Shown one piece after another: positions 35,881 through 48,700 of a DNA stretch of 64,000 nucleotides (position 1 is its first letter; each line of letters begins with the position of its first letter). The DNA comes from Nipponacmea schrenckii (lineage: Eukaryota > Mollusca > Gastropoda > Lottiidae), in assembly GCA_030562195.1 (NCBI GenBank), contig CM060201.1, positions 33,152,067 to 33,216,066 on the forward strand, given 5' to 3'. The position numbers and the translations under genes are program-made. The notes beneath the pieces were generated by a model that saw nothing but the letters and a program-made list of their open reading frames with translations, did not search any database and had not been told where the DNA came from.

Positions 35881-38800
35881 ATGGGCAATTCACAGGAAAA
35901 ATTACCTCTGAGAAAATCACTGTCCGTTCCTGACACTCAGGTAAAACAAACAGATCCACCGGTAGGCCTATCTCTCATTTTCCTGCTTCAATCTCATGTC
36001 ACTTGTGTCCTTGTGACTGATTAATACTGAGTAAGGGATTGTGGGCACTTTAAGAATTAAAATGGTCATATTTTCTTGCCCAAAATCCTTCCAATTATCG
36101 AACTTAGTGATAATTTATCTCCAGGATCTGAATTAAAACTTAAAAGTCCACTATTATTAGGCCTAATTAAAACTCATTAAGTGGTCATCAAAACTTTGTT
36201 CAAGTAACTACCAAGGATGTCTCTTTTTTCATTATTTTAACCTCATAGTAATGTGGAGTGGTTCTTAACAACACCATGATTAAGTTAGGAGTGATTTAGG
36301 AGTGATCTAGGAGCCTATCTGGTATGGTTGGTAAAAGACAATTTTGAATTTTTCTTTGATTTATCAAGGCGAAAATCCAAAATTTTTCCCTAAAGAGAAA
36401 TTTTTTTCATCCTTTTTTTAAAAATTTTCTTTTGTCGTAGAATATTGGAAATGGAGAGGAGTTCAAAAGAAACAAAAGTCGCTTGTCAAATCGATTTTTT
36501 AAATTTGGTTCTTCAAAAGATTTAACAAAGACAAAACTGACCAATGGAGACAACGTAGACAGTAATAGTTCAGATAAAGCTCAATGGAATGTTCCATGGT
36601 CTGAGGCATTGTTTTTACCAGATTTTCCAGTGAGGGGGGATGCTGAGGAGCAGGATTATGTGGTATGTGGATTTATTTATACTATCAGATAGGCCCTTTT
36701 CTGATTTCATATTTGACATTAAATTGAAATGTAACGATTGAACGATTTATTTTATGTCATTATCAGCTTCATATTTCTGGGAATATAATCACACATTTTC
36801 TGACTTACAGAGGACAGAATGTGAGTTAAAACCTGCTACCAGATAATTTGGTCAAAGAATGATATTTTGTTTTTGTAGGTGATAGAAATGTTGGCGAAGG
36901 GGGCATATGGAACTGTACAGAAAGTTCAAAAAGAAGATGAAAAACGATTTTACGCCATGAAAATTCTGGATAAGAAACAGATTATGGAGGAGAACGCTAT
37001 TCAACAGTGTAAAGATGAAGCTGCCATTCAGTCAATGTTGGGTGATCATCCATTTATTGTGAAAATCCACGAGTATTGGCAATCTAAAGAACATTTATAT
37101 ATAGTATTAGATTATGTTCCTCATGGTGATTTGTTTTCATTATGGACGTTTCATACCTTATTTCCTGAACGGCTAGTTCGTATTTATATTGCTCAAATGG
37201 CCATCGTATTAGGTGAGTTCGTTATTCTCTTATTGTTAACAGAACTGTGAAATTATTAATGTACTAAAAAATGTTCAAAACACAAAATAATTAACTGTCT
37301 TTTTTCTTCTTTGTATTGACATAAATCTTTACTTTGTGACCTAGGCCAGTGTTTTTATGAGACTATGTTCTCATCATTATCTATGCTAAACAGTATGGAT
37401 AGGGATTGGTAATTAAGCCCAAAGACATAACCAATGTTTAAATATCTATTTATAAATCAGTACTGAGAATGTAGGACAATACAGGGCTGTTGAGTTTAAA
37501 AATTCCCAACTGGTCATTTAATCAATAAATAATGATCTTCCATTTATTTTCATCAAGATTATATGAAAAAATGCAGAAATATAGCAGATTTGCATAGAAA
37601 ATGTCCTAAATATCAAAATTACATTTAGTCGTTTTGGAACTCTAATCAGACATGATTAGCAAATACAGTTAAATCCAAAACAACTCTGGCTTTTATGAGG
37701 ATTTTTTTTTATCTCACTCCCTTCACACAAATTTGGTACTTGTTGTTTTTTATTCTACCTACTCAAATTTTTCACAAACATCTTTAAAACAAAAAAATAA
37801 ATTTGCCTAGACCTAACATTAGAGTACACCATAAAATTATTTTTTCAGATTTTTTGCACAGTTCAGGTGTAATCTATCGGGATGTGAAAATGGAGAATAT
37901 TCTCTTCGATCCAACAGGAAATGTTCAACTCATTGATTTTGGTCTAGCAAAATGGCTGCAGAAAACGGAGAGAACAAGAACTGTGTGTGGAACTTTACAG
38001 TATATGGCACCAGAAATCCTGGCAACTTGGCAGTATGACCATGCTGTAGACTGGTGGTCACTAGGTATTCTTATGTACACCATGTTGTGTGGAAAGGTAA
38101 TGGCAGAAACAGACTTAAGGGGTTTTATTTTACTATGTGATCAGGAAATGAATGGAGTTTTACATCCTTACATCCTACATGCAGTGTCTAATGAGGAAAT
38201 TATTTTCAGGACAGTGTCATTAGCCTTCTCTTTTTGCGATATCCAGCTGTCGGGGACAAGACGCTTTTTCTAAGATCAGGCCCACAGACCTACGACACTG
38301 GCTAAGGGAAGCCTTGCTGAAAAACAGGATAATCTGTGAAAGATCAATGCCAAGCTGAGAGGTCTGGCCACAGACATTATTTTAGTCATTTACTTTTTTT
38401 GTTCATTAATTCATTCATCGTCAATTCATCTATTTATTTATTCATCATTAATTATTCAATTTTTTTTATCAATCCTTTCATCAATTCATTCTTTTTATTA
38501 CTTCATTCATTCCAGTACCCAGTAGATGGGGCTACAGATCATAAAGACATGTCTAAGAGATTGATGGATTGTGATTTTTTCATGCCCAGTGGAATCTCAG
38601 ACCAAGCTCAGGATGTTGTAAATAGGGTGAGTTGTCAATAATAATTGTTAAAATATTTGCCAGCTCAAGCTCAACTATCTTAATAACTTTTCCAAATCAA
38701 AATAAATTTGCCTTGAGCCCAATATGCTTTATGTCCATCTGCTTTCTGACCTGTTTGCTTTGAGTCCAATCTGCTATGTGAACTATTTGCTTAGTGTCCA

Positions 38801-39642
38801 ATTTGCTTTGTTACTTTTTTGCTGTGTGACCTTTTTGCTTTGTGACCAATTAACCAATGTAAATTATTTTTTTGTTCTTGTAATTCAGCTGTTGACCAAA
38901 AATCCTGTAAAACGCTTGACAGATCTCGAGGTTTTTCAACATCTACCGTTTTTTGAAAAGTTGAATTTTACACACCTGATAGAACGAAAGGTAAGATAGA
39001 TAAGATAGATTAAAATGACTCTTATTCCATGTGTTTTATAGTCCTAAGGGGTTCAAATCTACGTTTGTGTTTGGCAGGAATAGAGGAAATCAACTTAATG
39101 ATAGTGGACCTATGATTGAATTATACACTATTTCTTTACAACTGAGGTTTTGCAAAAAAGGTTGCCTTATTAGATGAAAAAAATAGAATTAAGTTTAATT
39201 GATTGACCAATCTGATAACTGGGATCGAGAGTAATATCAATTCGGTCTAAGAATAGCCTACAGCTCAATATCTGTAGTATTTCCCTTTACGGATGTATTA
39301 TAATTTCAGTTTTCCCCAATGGATGTAGTACCAAAGGATTTTTTCCCAATGACAGGATTGAGCTGGGCTCCATTTGTTGCTAATTCAGAAGAGGAGAAAA
39401 ATTTCCATGGGGTAGGTTATATATTGCTTATATTTAATAGAAATAATTTTCATTATCAAGACATTATTATTTCATACAGAAAAGGCATTCTGACCAATAA
39501 AACTGGCATTGTTTCAAGTACAGGTGTAGCTCTCAGCATTCATGTTAGATTTATATATCAGATACAAATATATTGTTTTTTGTAGTTTGATGGTACATGT
39601 GTTTGGAATCTACCTGATGATACAGTACCAGTGTTTGTGTGA
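35881..39642 (+). CDS. RSKR: Serine/threonine kinase of the RSKR (SgK494) family
   Basis: Eight exons: 35881-35940, 36441-36662, 36879-37212, 37849-38096, 38516-38626, 38889-38990, 39310-39411 and 39586-39642. All junctions keep frame and give 411 residues, close to the roughly 410 of human RSKR. The protein starts MGNS, a likely N-myristoylation site. A linker ending LFLPDFPVR precedes the kinase domain, as in RSKR. The catalytic set is complete: GAYGTV loop (102-107), K122 in [12 protein letters not shown] (D217), DFG (D235), T-loop T250 in [13 protein letters not shown], and DWWSLG. The HRD histidine is tyrosine, as in many AGC kinases, so activity is expected. The C terminus after the kinase lobe contains FSPMD and ends TVPVFV. 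RSKR is related to p70/RSK kinases; its substrate is unsettled. Intron 4 holds a SINE remnant. Confidence 0.92.
38205..38360. mobile_element. Partial SINE-family copy in intron 4 of the kinase gene
   Basis: The stretch shares ordered phrases with the SINE at 32.1-32.4 kb: GACAGTGTCATTAGCCTxCT, CTTTTTGCGATATCCAGCTGTC and a later CCxACCTxCxxCACTG. Its end (AAGATCAATGCCAAGCTGAG) also resembles 57.09-57.12 kb. It lacks the tRNA-like head. Confidence 0.55.
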
Positions 39643-39699
39643 CAGTGTTAATCATGTATTCATCATGTATTTACATTCTGGCTTGCTGGTGCATTGTTG

Positions 39700-40250
39700 G
39701 TGTAGTGTGTGGTACATTAGTCTCAGTGTGATTATTCCTGTGACTGTAAAACATCACTGTGTGACAGTGTGATTATTCCTGTGACTGTAAAACATCACTT
39801 TGTGTGACAGTGTGATTATTCCTGTGACTGTAAAACATCACCTTGTGTGACAGTGTGATTATTCCTGTGACTGTAGAACATCACTTTGTGTGACAGTGTC
39901 ATTATTCCTGTTATCATGAAATAGTACATGACAATATCATTTGGCAGTGTGACTTTGGAATATCACATGACAAATTGATTTTGAACATCACATGATAGTG
40001 TAATCATGAAATATCACACGCGTGTGGCTTTGGAACATCACTTGACTTTGAAACATCACATGACAGTGTAACTTTGAAACATCACATGACAGTGTAACTT
40101 TGGAACATCACTTGGCTTTGGAACATCACATGACAGTGTGATGTGACTGTAATACATTTTTATCACAGTGTGATTTTTCCTGAGATCAACATCATATGGC
40201 GGAGTGTTTATTCGTGTGGATCAATAACATTATGTGTGACAGTGATTTTA
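39700..40250. repeat. Degenerate tandem repeat downstream of the kinase gene
   Basis: A unit of about 43 bases containing GACAGTGTGATTATTCCTGT repeats about five times, then passes into shorter, more diverged units with ACATCACATGACAGTGTxAC up to about 40250. It begins within 100 bases of the kinase stop codon and so probably lies in the 3' UTR. Confidence 0.8.
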
Positions 40251-40889
40251 TATGTGATTATGAAGAAACATATCATAGAAAGATTATCCCTGTAACTATA
40301 TTAGCTGTGCAGAAAGGTATGACAAGGATTCTGTATTGAACAACAAACGAAAAATAGAGGAAATGGACAAGATCAGCTGAGGGTCATGGAGGTCACAGGC
40401 TCTCAGGTGAGATCCAGGGGGGAGATTTAACATTTTCAGATGCTTTGGAAGATAAAGAAATTTTTCAACCCTCAACACAATTTAAGTGATTAGGGTGGTC
40501 TGAAAGAAACCAGTTATTAACTCATGACTATGAATCAGAAGGCACTGGTACAGGTTTAAATTTAGTGTTTTTATTCCGAAATTTAAAAAATAACCACAGG
40601 TCAGAAACTTGGAAATTCTTCTACATAGGCATCCCTTTGAGTTGACAAACCCAATTGAAGAATGGAATCGGGTGTTCTGTGATACCTCTTTAATTATAAA
40701 TAGAAACATGACCCAGAGATGTATTTGATTAAGACTGCTAGAAACAAGCTGAAAGCTAACTTATCCTATTCAATACAATATAAATCAATTTAATTGTGAT
40801 TTTATTTTGACTAAATATTAGAAATCCAAGTCTTTGTTTTACGCAAATCATTTAACTTTTAAATCCATTATTATTATACAAAATCTACA
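40251..40889. other. Gene-free stretch
   Basis: Two minus-strand ORFs of 60-75 codons have no family-like features and no splice context. Nothing else was recognised. Confidence 0.4.
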
Positions 40890-42140
40890 CTTCATTTTTA
40901 TACACCCACATATAATGTGGACATATATTGCGGTTGACCCTGTCCGTCCGGACGTCCGTCCGTCCACAATTGCTTGTGGCCACAATAGAGACCACAGTTT
41001 TCATCGGATTACAATGAAACTTGGTATGTGTCTCTGTCATCATAAAATCTTGGTTCCTTTCGAAAACCAGCTTTCTGACTTTTACTGTTGGTGAGTTATG
41101 CCCCCTTTTTTATCGAAAATTCATCAAATTCAGCTTTTGGGCGCGATACAGGCCACAATTTTTGTCCAATTTTTGTCCAATCTTTTTGAAACTTGGTATG
41201 TGTCTCTATCATCATATAATCTCGGTTCCTTTCGAAAACCAGCTTTCTGACTTTTACGGTTGGTGAGTTATGCCCTCTTTTTTTAGCGAAACTTCGTCAA
41301 ATTCAGCTTGTGGGTGCGATACAGGCCACAATTTTTTTCTGATCTTTTCGAAACTTGGTAGGTGTCTTTGTCATCATAAAATCTCGGTTCCTTTCGAAAA
41401 TCAGCCTTCTGACTTTTACGGTTGGTGAGTTATGCTCCCCTTCTTAGTGAGAATTCGTCAAATTCAGCTTGATTATGCCCTCTTTTTTAGCGAAAATTCG
41501 TCAAATTCAGCTTGTGGGCGCGATACAGGCCACAGTTTTTGTCCAATCTTTTCGAAACTTGGTATGTGTCTCTATCATCATATAATCTCAGTTCCTTTCG
41601 AAAACCAGCTTTCTGACTTTTACGGTTGGTGAGTTATGCCCTCTTTTATTGCGAAACTTCGTTAAATTCAGCTTGTGGGTGCGATACAGGCCACAATTTT
41701 TTTCTGATCTTTTCGAATCTTGGTAGGTGTCTTTGTCATCATTAAATCTCGGTTCCTTTCGAAAATCAGCTTTCTGACTTTTACGGTTGGTGAGTTATGC
41801 CCCCTTTCTTAGTGAGAATTCGTCAAATTCAGCTTGTGGGTGTGATACAGGCTACAATGTTTATCCAAACATTTTTATATGCCCACATATAATGTGGACG
41901 TATATTGCGGTTGACCCTGTCTGTCCGGACGTCCGTCCGTCCACAATTGCTTGTGGCCACAATAGAGACCACAGTTTTCATCGGATTTCAATGAAACTTG
42001 GTATGCTTGTTTATATTGATGAGATCTTGGATGGGTTCGAAATTTCATGAAATTTCGATCATTGGTTCCTGGCTTTCTGACTTTTTTGCTGTTGGTGTTT
42101 TGCTCACCAATAAAAATTTGCTGCTGGTGGGCGTATAGCG
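40890..42140. mobile_element. Dispersed repeat element with about five internal tandem units
   Basis: It begins TATACACCCACATATAATGT, with the phrase GTCCGTCCGGACGTCCGTCC soon after. The same opening block recurs at 41876-41990, so the element is duplicated at its ends. Between them a unit of about 160-180 bases (CTTTCTGACTTTTACGGTTG, GTGAGTTATGCCC, AAATTCAGCTTGTGGG) repeats about five times. The right end reads GGTGGGCGTAT, roughly the inverse of the start. The layout fits a non-autonomous DNA element common in mollusc-like genomes; the family name was not determined. Confidence 0.65.
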
Positions 42141-42769
42141 TATCATTAACCCATTGGCCTTTATCAAGTTGAAAAATATAAACATTGGTACAATTTATAT
42201 CGCATGAAATAAGTTTGTCCATTGATAAAGATATGGGCTGCTGCTGCTGCTGAATTATATGGCTAAAAGAATAAATTTTACAAGATAATAATTTATTATT
42301 TAACATGTCAGGGGTGTTTCCTTTTTTAACAATTAGTGACCCAGTGCTCTATTTTATCCTCATAGTCTAATATCTAATTTCATGTGTGTTACTTATACCA
42401 TTTATAATTGACATAGTGATTGCCTTCAATCAGGTAAACATCAACTCATGTCATAGGTAGAAATGATTATAGAATGATAATTATTCTGTAATTATACAAA
42501 TATTGTTCTCAAATGCTAATTAATTAATTAAGAGAAACCATATTATTAGAATTTGTATTCAAAAATGTGATAATTCACTGGATGCTGAATACCCTAAAGG
42601 GTCATGCAGGGTTTTAAGTAGGTCAAAATTAAAATTTGGGCTTAAATGTATGAAAACAATACACCAAAATCTAGAGAAATGTGTTTAAGCATATCTGAAA
42701 GTTTTAACTGATGAAGTAAACTTTTTGAATTTGTTATTGTTTCTTTGAGTTCATTTTCTTGCTATCAGA
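42141..42769. other. Gene-free stretch before the 1.33-kb array
   Basis: AT-rich sequence with a short CTG run (42238-42253). No gene, terminal repeat or further tandem structure was seen. Confidence 0.4.
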
Positions 42770-45700
42770 ATTACAGCTTTTCCATTCCTACTGCATTTCA
42801 CTACTCTTTAATGTTTGAGATTTTTCTTGCGTATCTTATTTCTTAGAAAGAATGATTATTATTTCTTTCTGGCAGTGGTACTTTCCTTATTGCTTCTTTG
42901 GGATCTTCATATTCCAATGTTTGAAGTGGGTTACAGACAAATATACTATTGCAGTTCTGGACCAGGATTTTCCACAGCTACATTGATAGTCGGGATGCTG
43001 AGCAGACAACTGAATATCAATGAAGCCATGGAGCAGACAACTGGCCATAATGCTGATAGTAAGAAACTTTGAAAATATTCATTGAATTAATAAAATATCT
43101 TGATGAAGACGCCATAGCCATAAAAATATTTAGTGAATTAATAAAAAACTAACATGACTTGATAAAGAAGCAATAGCCGTGAAGTCTTTCCCGAGCATTC
43201 CGCTGCTAGAGGCGCCACGGTCCTTGTTATCAAAATCATTCTCTTCCATTTTTCTTTATTATCTACTCGCTCACGAACCGTCCCAACAATCTCTTTATGG
43301 CATCACTATCGTCCAACCTCAATCCACCATTGGCCTCAAATCCGCTATAAATTTCCCGTACCTTTGTTCTTAGAGTGAAACGCTTTTTTTCTTTTTAAAG
43401 GCAGTGGCATTTAAATTAGATTTGTCTGGTATGTCCGATTTCTTTTTCTGACAGTTGTACTTTCCTTGTTGCTTCTTTGGGATCTTCATATTCAAACGTT
43501 CGAATTAGGTCTTATGGAGACAAAACAATCTCTGGACTTTCATGGGGATAATCCAACATCCAATCACCATTTACATCCTCAACCCTTCGTACCTTTGTTT
43601 TATGGTGGTGAGTAGATTATTTTGAGATGCTCTCAAAACTGTCAGATTCTTCAAGCTCAATCTCTTCAAAAATAGACTTGCTGTTGGCATCATTGGAACA
43701 TTGTTGTTGAGGAAATGTTAATGGTGGAACTGGGAGACATGGAGACAATAAAACATCTATACTATCATCAGAATCGTCAGGCATCCAACCTTCTTTGTCT
43801 TCCTCATAATGTTCATTTACTGAGACATTGATTTTCCAATAGGTGTTATATGATTTACTTCAGTGCCTTTTTGGATAGGATCAGACTTTGCTGGTGACAT
43901 CTCATCTGAATCGGGGATCTGTTCTGACGAAATTGACGAAATTGATAAAGATGATTCTATTGGACCAAATATCTCCGAACTACAATCAAACAAAGGGAAA
44001 GATCTGATTGTACTGGATACATGTTATCTTTCGATATGGTCTCATGTTCTTTTTTATCCTCTTTTGCATCTGATATTTCTGAATTGTCTTCAAAAGTATC
44101 TTTTGTTTTTTCGTTTCTTCAATCGTTTCTATTTAAGTGGGGTCGACTATGTCATCAATAAAACATGAATTTTGCAACTCTTTAATGTTTGAGATTTTTC
44201 TTGCGTATCTTATTTCTAAGATAGAATGATTATTATTTCTTTCTGACAGCTGTACTTTCCTTGTTGCTTCTTTGGGATCTTCATATTCCAATGTTTGAAG
44301 TGGGTTACAGACAAATATACTATTGCAGTTCTGGACCAGGATTTTCCACAGCTACATTGATAGTCGGGATGCTGAGCAGACAACTGAATATCAATGAAGC
44401 CATGGAGCAGACAACTGGCCATAATGCTAATAGTAAGAAACTTTGAAAATATTTATTGAATTCATAAAATGACTTGATGAAGACGCCATAGCCATGAAGT
44501 CTTTGTCGCGCTTTATAGCATCCCGCCGCGCCACGGTCCTTGTTATCAAAATCATTCTCTTCCATTTCTCTTTATATCTTCTCGCTCACGAACTGTCCCA
44601 ACAATCTCTATATGGCATCACTATCGTCCAACCTCAATACACCATTGGCCTCAAATCTGTTATAAATTTCCCGTACCTTTGTTCTTAGATAGAGTGAAAC
44701 GCTTTTCTTCTTTTTAAAGGCAGTGGCATTTAAATCAGATTTGTTGCTGGTATGTCCGATTTCTTTTTCTGACAGTTGTACTTTCCTTGTTGCTTCTTTG
44801 GGATCTTCATATTCAAACGTTCGAATTAGGTCTAATGGAGACAAAACAATCTCTGGACTATCATCGGGATAATCCAACATCCAATCACCATTTACATCCT
44901 CAACCCTACGTACCTTTGTTTTACGATGGTGAGTAGATTATTTTGAAATTATCTTGAAACTGTCAGATTCTTTAAGTTCAATCTCTTCAAAAATAGACTT
45001 GCTGCTGGCATCATTGGAACATTGTTGTTGAGGAAATGTTAATGGTGGAACTGAGTCTAATGGAGACAATAACACATCTATACTATCATCAGAATCCTCA
45101 GGCATCCAACCTTCTTTGTCTTCCTCATAATGTTCATTTACTGAGACATTGATTTTCCAATAGGTGTTATATGATTTACTTCAGTGCCTTTTTGGATAGG
45201 ATCAGACTTTGCTGGTGACATCTCATCTGAATCTGGGATCTGTTCTAATGATGAAATTGACGAAATTGATAAAGATGATTCTATGGGACCAAATATCTCC
45301 GAACTACAATCAAACAAAGAATGAACTGATTGTACTGGATACATGTTAACTTTCGATATGGTCTCATCTTCTTTTTCATCCTCTTTTGCATCTGACATTT
45401 CTGAATTGTCTTCAAAAGTATCTTTTGTTTCTCGTTTCTTCAATCTTTTCTATTTAAGTGGGGTCGACTATGTCATCAATAAAACATGAATTTCACAACT
45501 CTTTAATGTTTGAGATTTTTCTTGCGTATCTTATTTCTAAAAAAATGATTATTATTTCTTTCTGGCAGGGGTTTATTTCCTTGTTGCTTCTTTGGGATCT
45601 TCATATTCCAATGTTTGAAGTGGGTTCAGACAAATATACTATTGCAGTTCTGGACCAGGATTTTCCACAGCTACATTGATAGTCGGGATGCTGAGCAGAC

Positions 45701-48700
45701 AACTGAATATCAATGAAGCTATGGAGCAGACAACTGGCCATAATGCTGATAGTAAGAAACTTTGAAAATATTTATTGAATTCATAAAATGACTTGATGAA
45801 GACGCCATAGCCATGAAGTCTTTGCCGCGCTTTATAGCATCCCGCCGCTAGAGGCGCCACGGTCCTTGTTATCAAAATCATTCTCTTCCATTTCTCTTTA
45901 TTATCTACTCGCTCACGAACCGTCCCAACAATCTCTATATGGCATCACTATCGTCCAACCTCAATCCACCATTGGCCTCAAATCCACTATGAATTTCCCG
46001 TACCTTTGTTCTTAGATAGAGTGAAATGCTTTTCTTGTTTTTAAAGGCATTTAAAGCAGATTTGTCTGGTATGTCCGATTTCTTTTTCTAGCAGTGGTAC
46101 TTTCCTTGTTGCTTCTTTGGGATCTTCATATTCAAACGTTCGAACTGGGTCTAATGAAGACAAAACAATCTCTGGACTATCATCGGGATAATCCAACATC
46201 CAATCACCATTTACATCCTCAACCCTTCGTACCTTTGTTTTACGATGGTGAGTAGATAATTTTGAGATGATCTTAAAACTGTCAGATTCTCCTAATTCAT
46301 TCTCTTCAAAAAAAGACTTGCTGCTGGCATCATTGGAACATTGTTGTTGAGGAAATGTTAATGGTGGAACTGGGTCTAATGGAGACAATAAAATATCTAT
46401 ACTATCATCAGAATCGTCAGGCATCCAACCTTTTTGTCTTCCTCATAATTTCATTCTGACTGAGACATTGATTTTCCAATAGGTGTTATATGATTACTTC
46501 AGTGCCTTTTGGATAGGACTCAAAACTGTCAACTTTCTGGTGACATCTCATTTGAATCTGGGATCTGTTCTAATGATGAAATTGACGACGTTGATAAAGA
46601 TGATTCTATGGGACCAAATATCTCCGAACTACAATCAAACAAAGAATGATCTGATTGTACTGGATACATGTTAACTTTCGATATGGTCTCATCTTCTTTT
46701 TTATCCTCTTTTGCATCTGATATTTCTGAATTGTCTTCAAAAGTATCTTTTGTTTCTCGTTTCTTCAATCTTTTCTATTTAAGTGGGGTCGACTATGTCA
46801 TCAATAAAACATGAATTTCACAACTCTTTAATGTTTGAGATTTTTCTTGCGTATCTTATTTCTAAGATAGAATGATTATCATTTCTTTCTGGCAGTGGTA
46901 CTTTCCTTGTTGCTTCTTTGGGATCTTCATATTCCAATGTTTGAAGTGGGTTACAGACAAATATACTATTGCAGTTCTGGACCAGGATTTTCCACAGCTA
47001 CATTGATAGTCGGGATGCTGAGCAGACAACTGAATATCAATGAAGCTATGGAGCAGACAACTGGCCATAATGCTAATAGTAAGAAACTTTGAAAATATTT
47101 ATTGAATTCATAAAATGACTTGATGAAGACGCCATAGCCATGAAGTCTTTGCCGCGCTTTATAGCATCCCGCCGCTAGAGGCGCCACGGTCCTTGTTATC
47201 AAAATCATTCTCTTCCATTTCTCTTTATTATCTACTCGCTCACGAACCGTCCCAACAATCTCTATATGGCATCACTATCGTCCAACCTCAATCCACCATT
47301 GGCCTCAAATCCGCTATAAATTTCCCGTACCTTTGTTCTTAGATAGAGTGAAATGCTTTTCTTCTTTTTAAGGCAATGCCATTTAAATCAGATTTGTCTG
47401 GTATGTCCGATTTCTTTTTCTGACAGTTGTACTTTCCTTGTTGCTTCTTTGGGATCTTCATATTCAAACGTTCGAACTGAGGTCTAATGAAGACAAAACA
47501 ATCTCTGGACTATCATCGGGATAATCCAACATCCAATCACCATTTACATCCTCAACCCTTCGTACCTTTGTTTTACGATGGTGAGTAGATAATTTTGAGA
47601 TGATCTTAAAACTGTCAGATTGTTCTAATTCATTCTCTTCAAAAATAGACTTGCTGCTGGCATCATTGGAACATTGTTGTTGAGGAAATGTTAATGGTGG
47701 AACTGGGTCTAATGGAGACAATAAAACATCTATACTATCATCAGAATCGTCAGGCATCCAACCTTCTTTGTCTTCCTCATAATGTTCATTTACTGAGACA
47801 TTGATTTTCCAATAGGTGTTATATGATTTACTTCAGTGCCTTTTTTGGATTGTCCTAGGATCTCAAAACTGTCAGACTTTGCTGGTGACATCTCATCTGA
47901 ATCTGGGATCTGTTCTAATGATGAAATTGACGACATTGATAAAGATGATTCTATTGGACCAAATATCTCCGAACTACAATCAAACAAAGAATGATCTGAT
48001 TGTACTGGATACATGTTATCTTTCGATATGGTCTCATCTTCTTTTTTATCCTCTTTTGCATCTGATATTTCTGAATTGTCTTCAAAAGTATCTTTTGTTT
48101 CTCGTTTCTTCAATCGTTTCTATTTAAGTGGGGTCGACTATGTCATCAATAAAACATGAATTTTGCAACTCTTTAATGTTTGAGATTTTTCTTGCGTATC
48201 TTATTTCTAAGATAGAATGAATATTATTTCTTTCTGACAGCTGTACTTTCCTTGTTGCTTCTTTGGGATCTTCATATTCCAATGTTTGAAGTGGGTTACA
48301 GACAAATATACAATTGCAGTTCTGGACCAGGATTTTCCACAGCTACATTGATAGTCGGGATGCTAAGCAGACAACTGAATATCAATGAAGCCATGGAGCA
48401 GACAACAGGCAATAATGCTGATAGAAAGAAACATTGAAAATATTTCCATGACTTGATGAACACGCCATAGCCTTGAAGTCTTTGTCGAGCCTTATAGCAT
48501 CCCGCCGCTAGAGGCGCCACGGTCTTTGTTATCAAAATCATTCTCTTCCATTTCTCTTTACTATATAATCGCTCACGAACCGCCCCAACAATCTCTATAT
48601 GGCATCACAATCGTCCAACCTCAATCCTCCATTGGCCTCAAATCCAGTATGAATTTCCCGTACCTTTGTTCTTAGATAGAGTGAAATGCTTTTCTTGTTT

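Noticed and set aside
43863..48127. Plus-strand ORFs in the 1.33-kb array (for example those with LLLLWDLHIPMFEVG)
   Set aside because: They are the reverse strand of the acidic minus-strand frames. Low-complexity composition and parent-gene orientation favour the minus strand.
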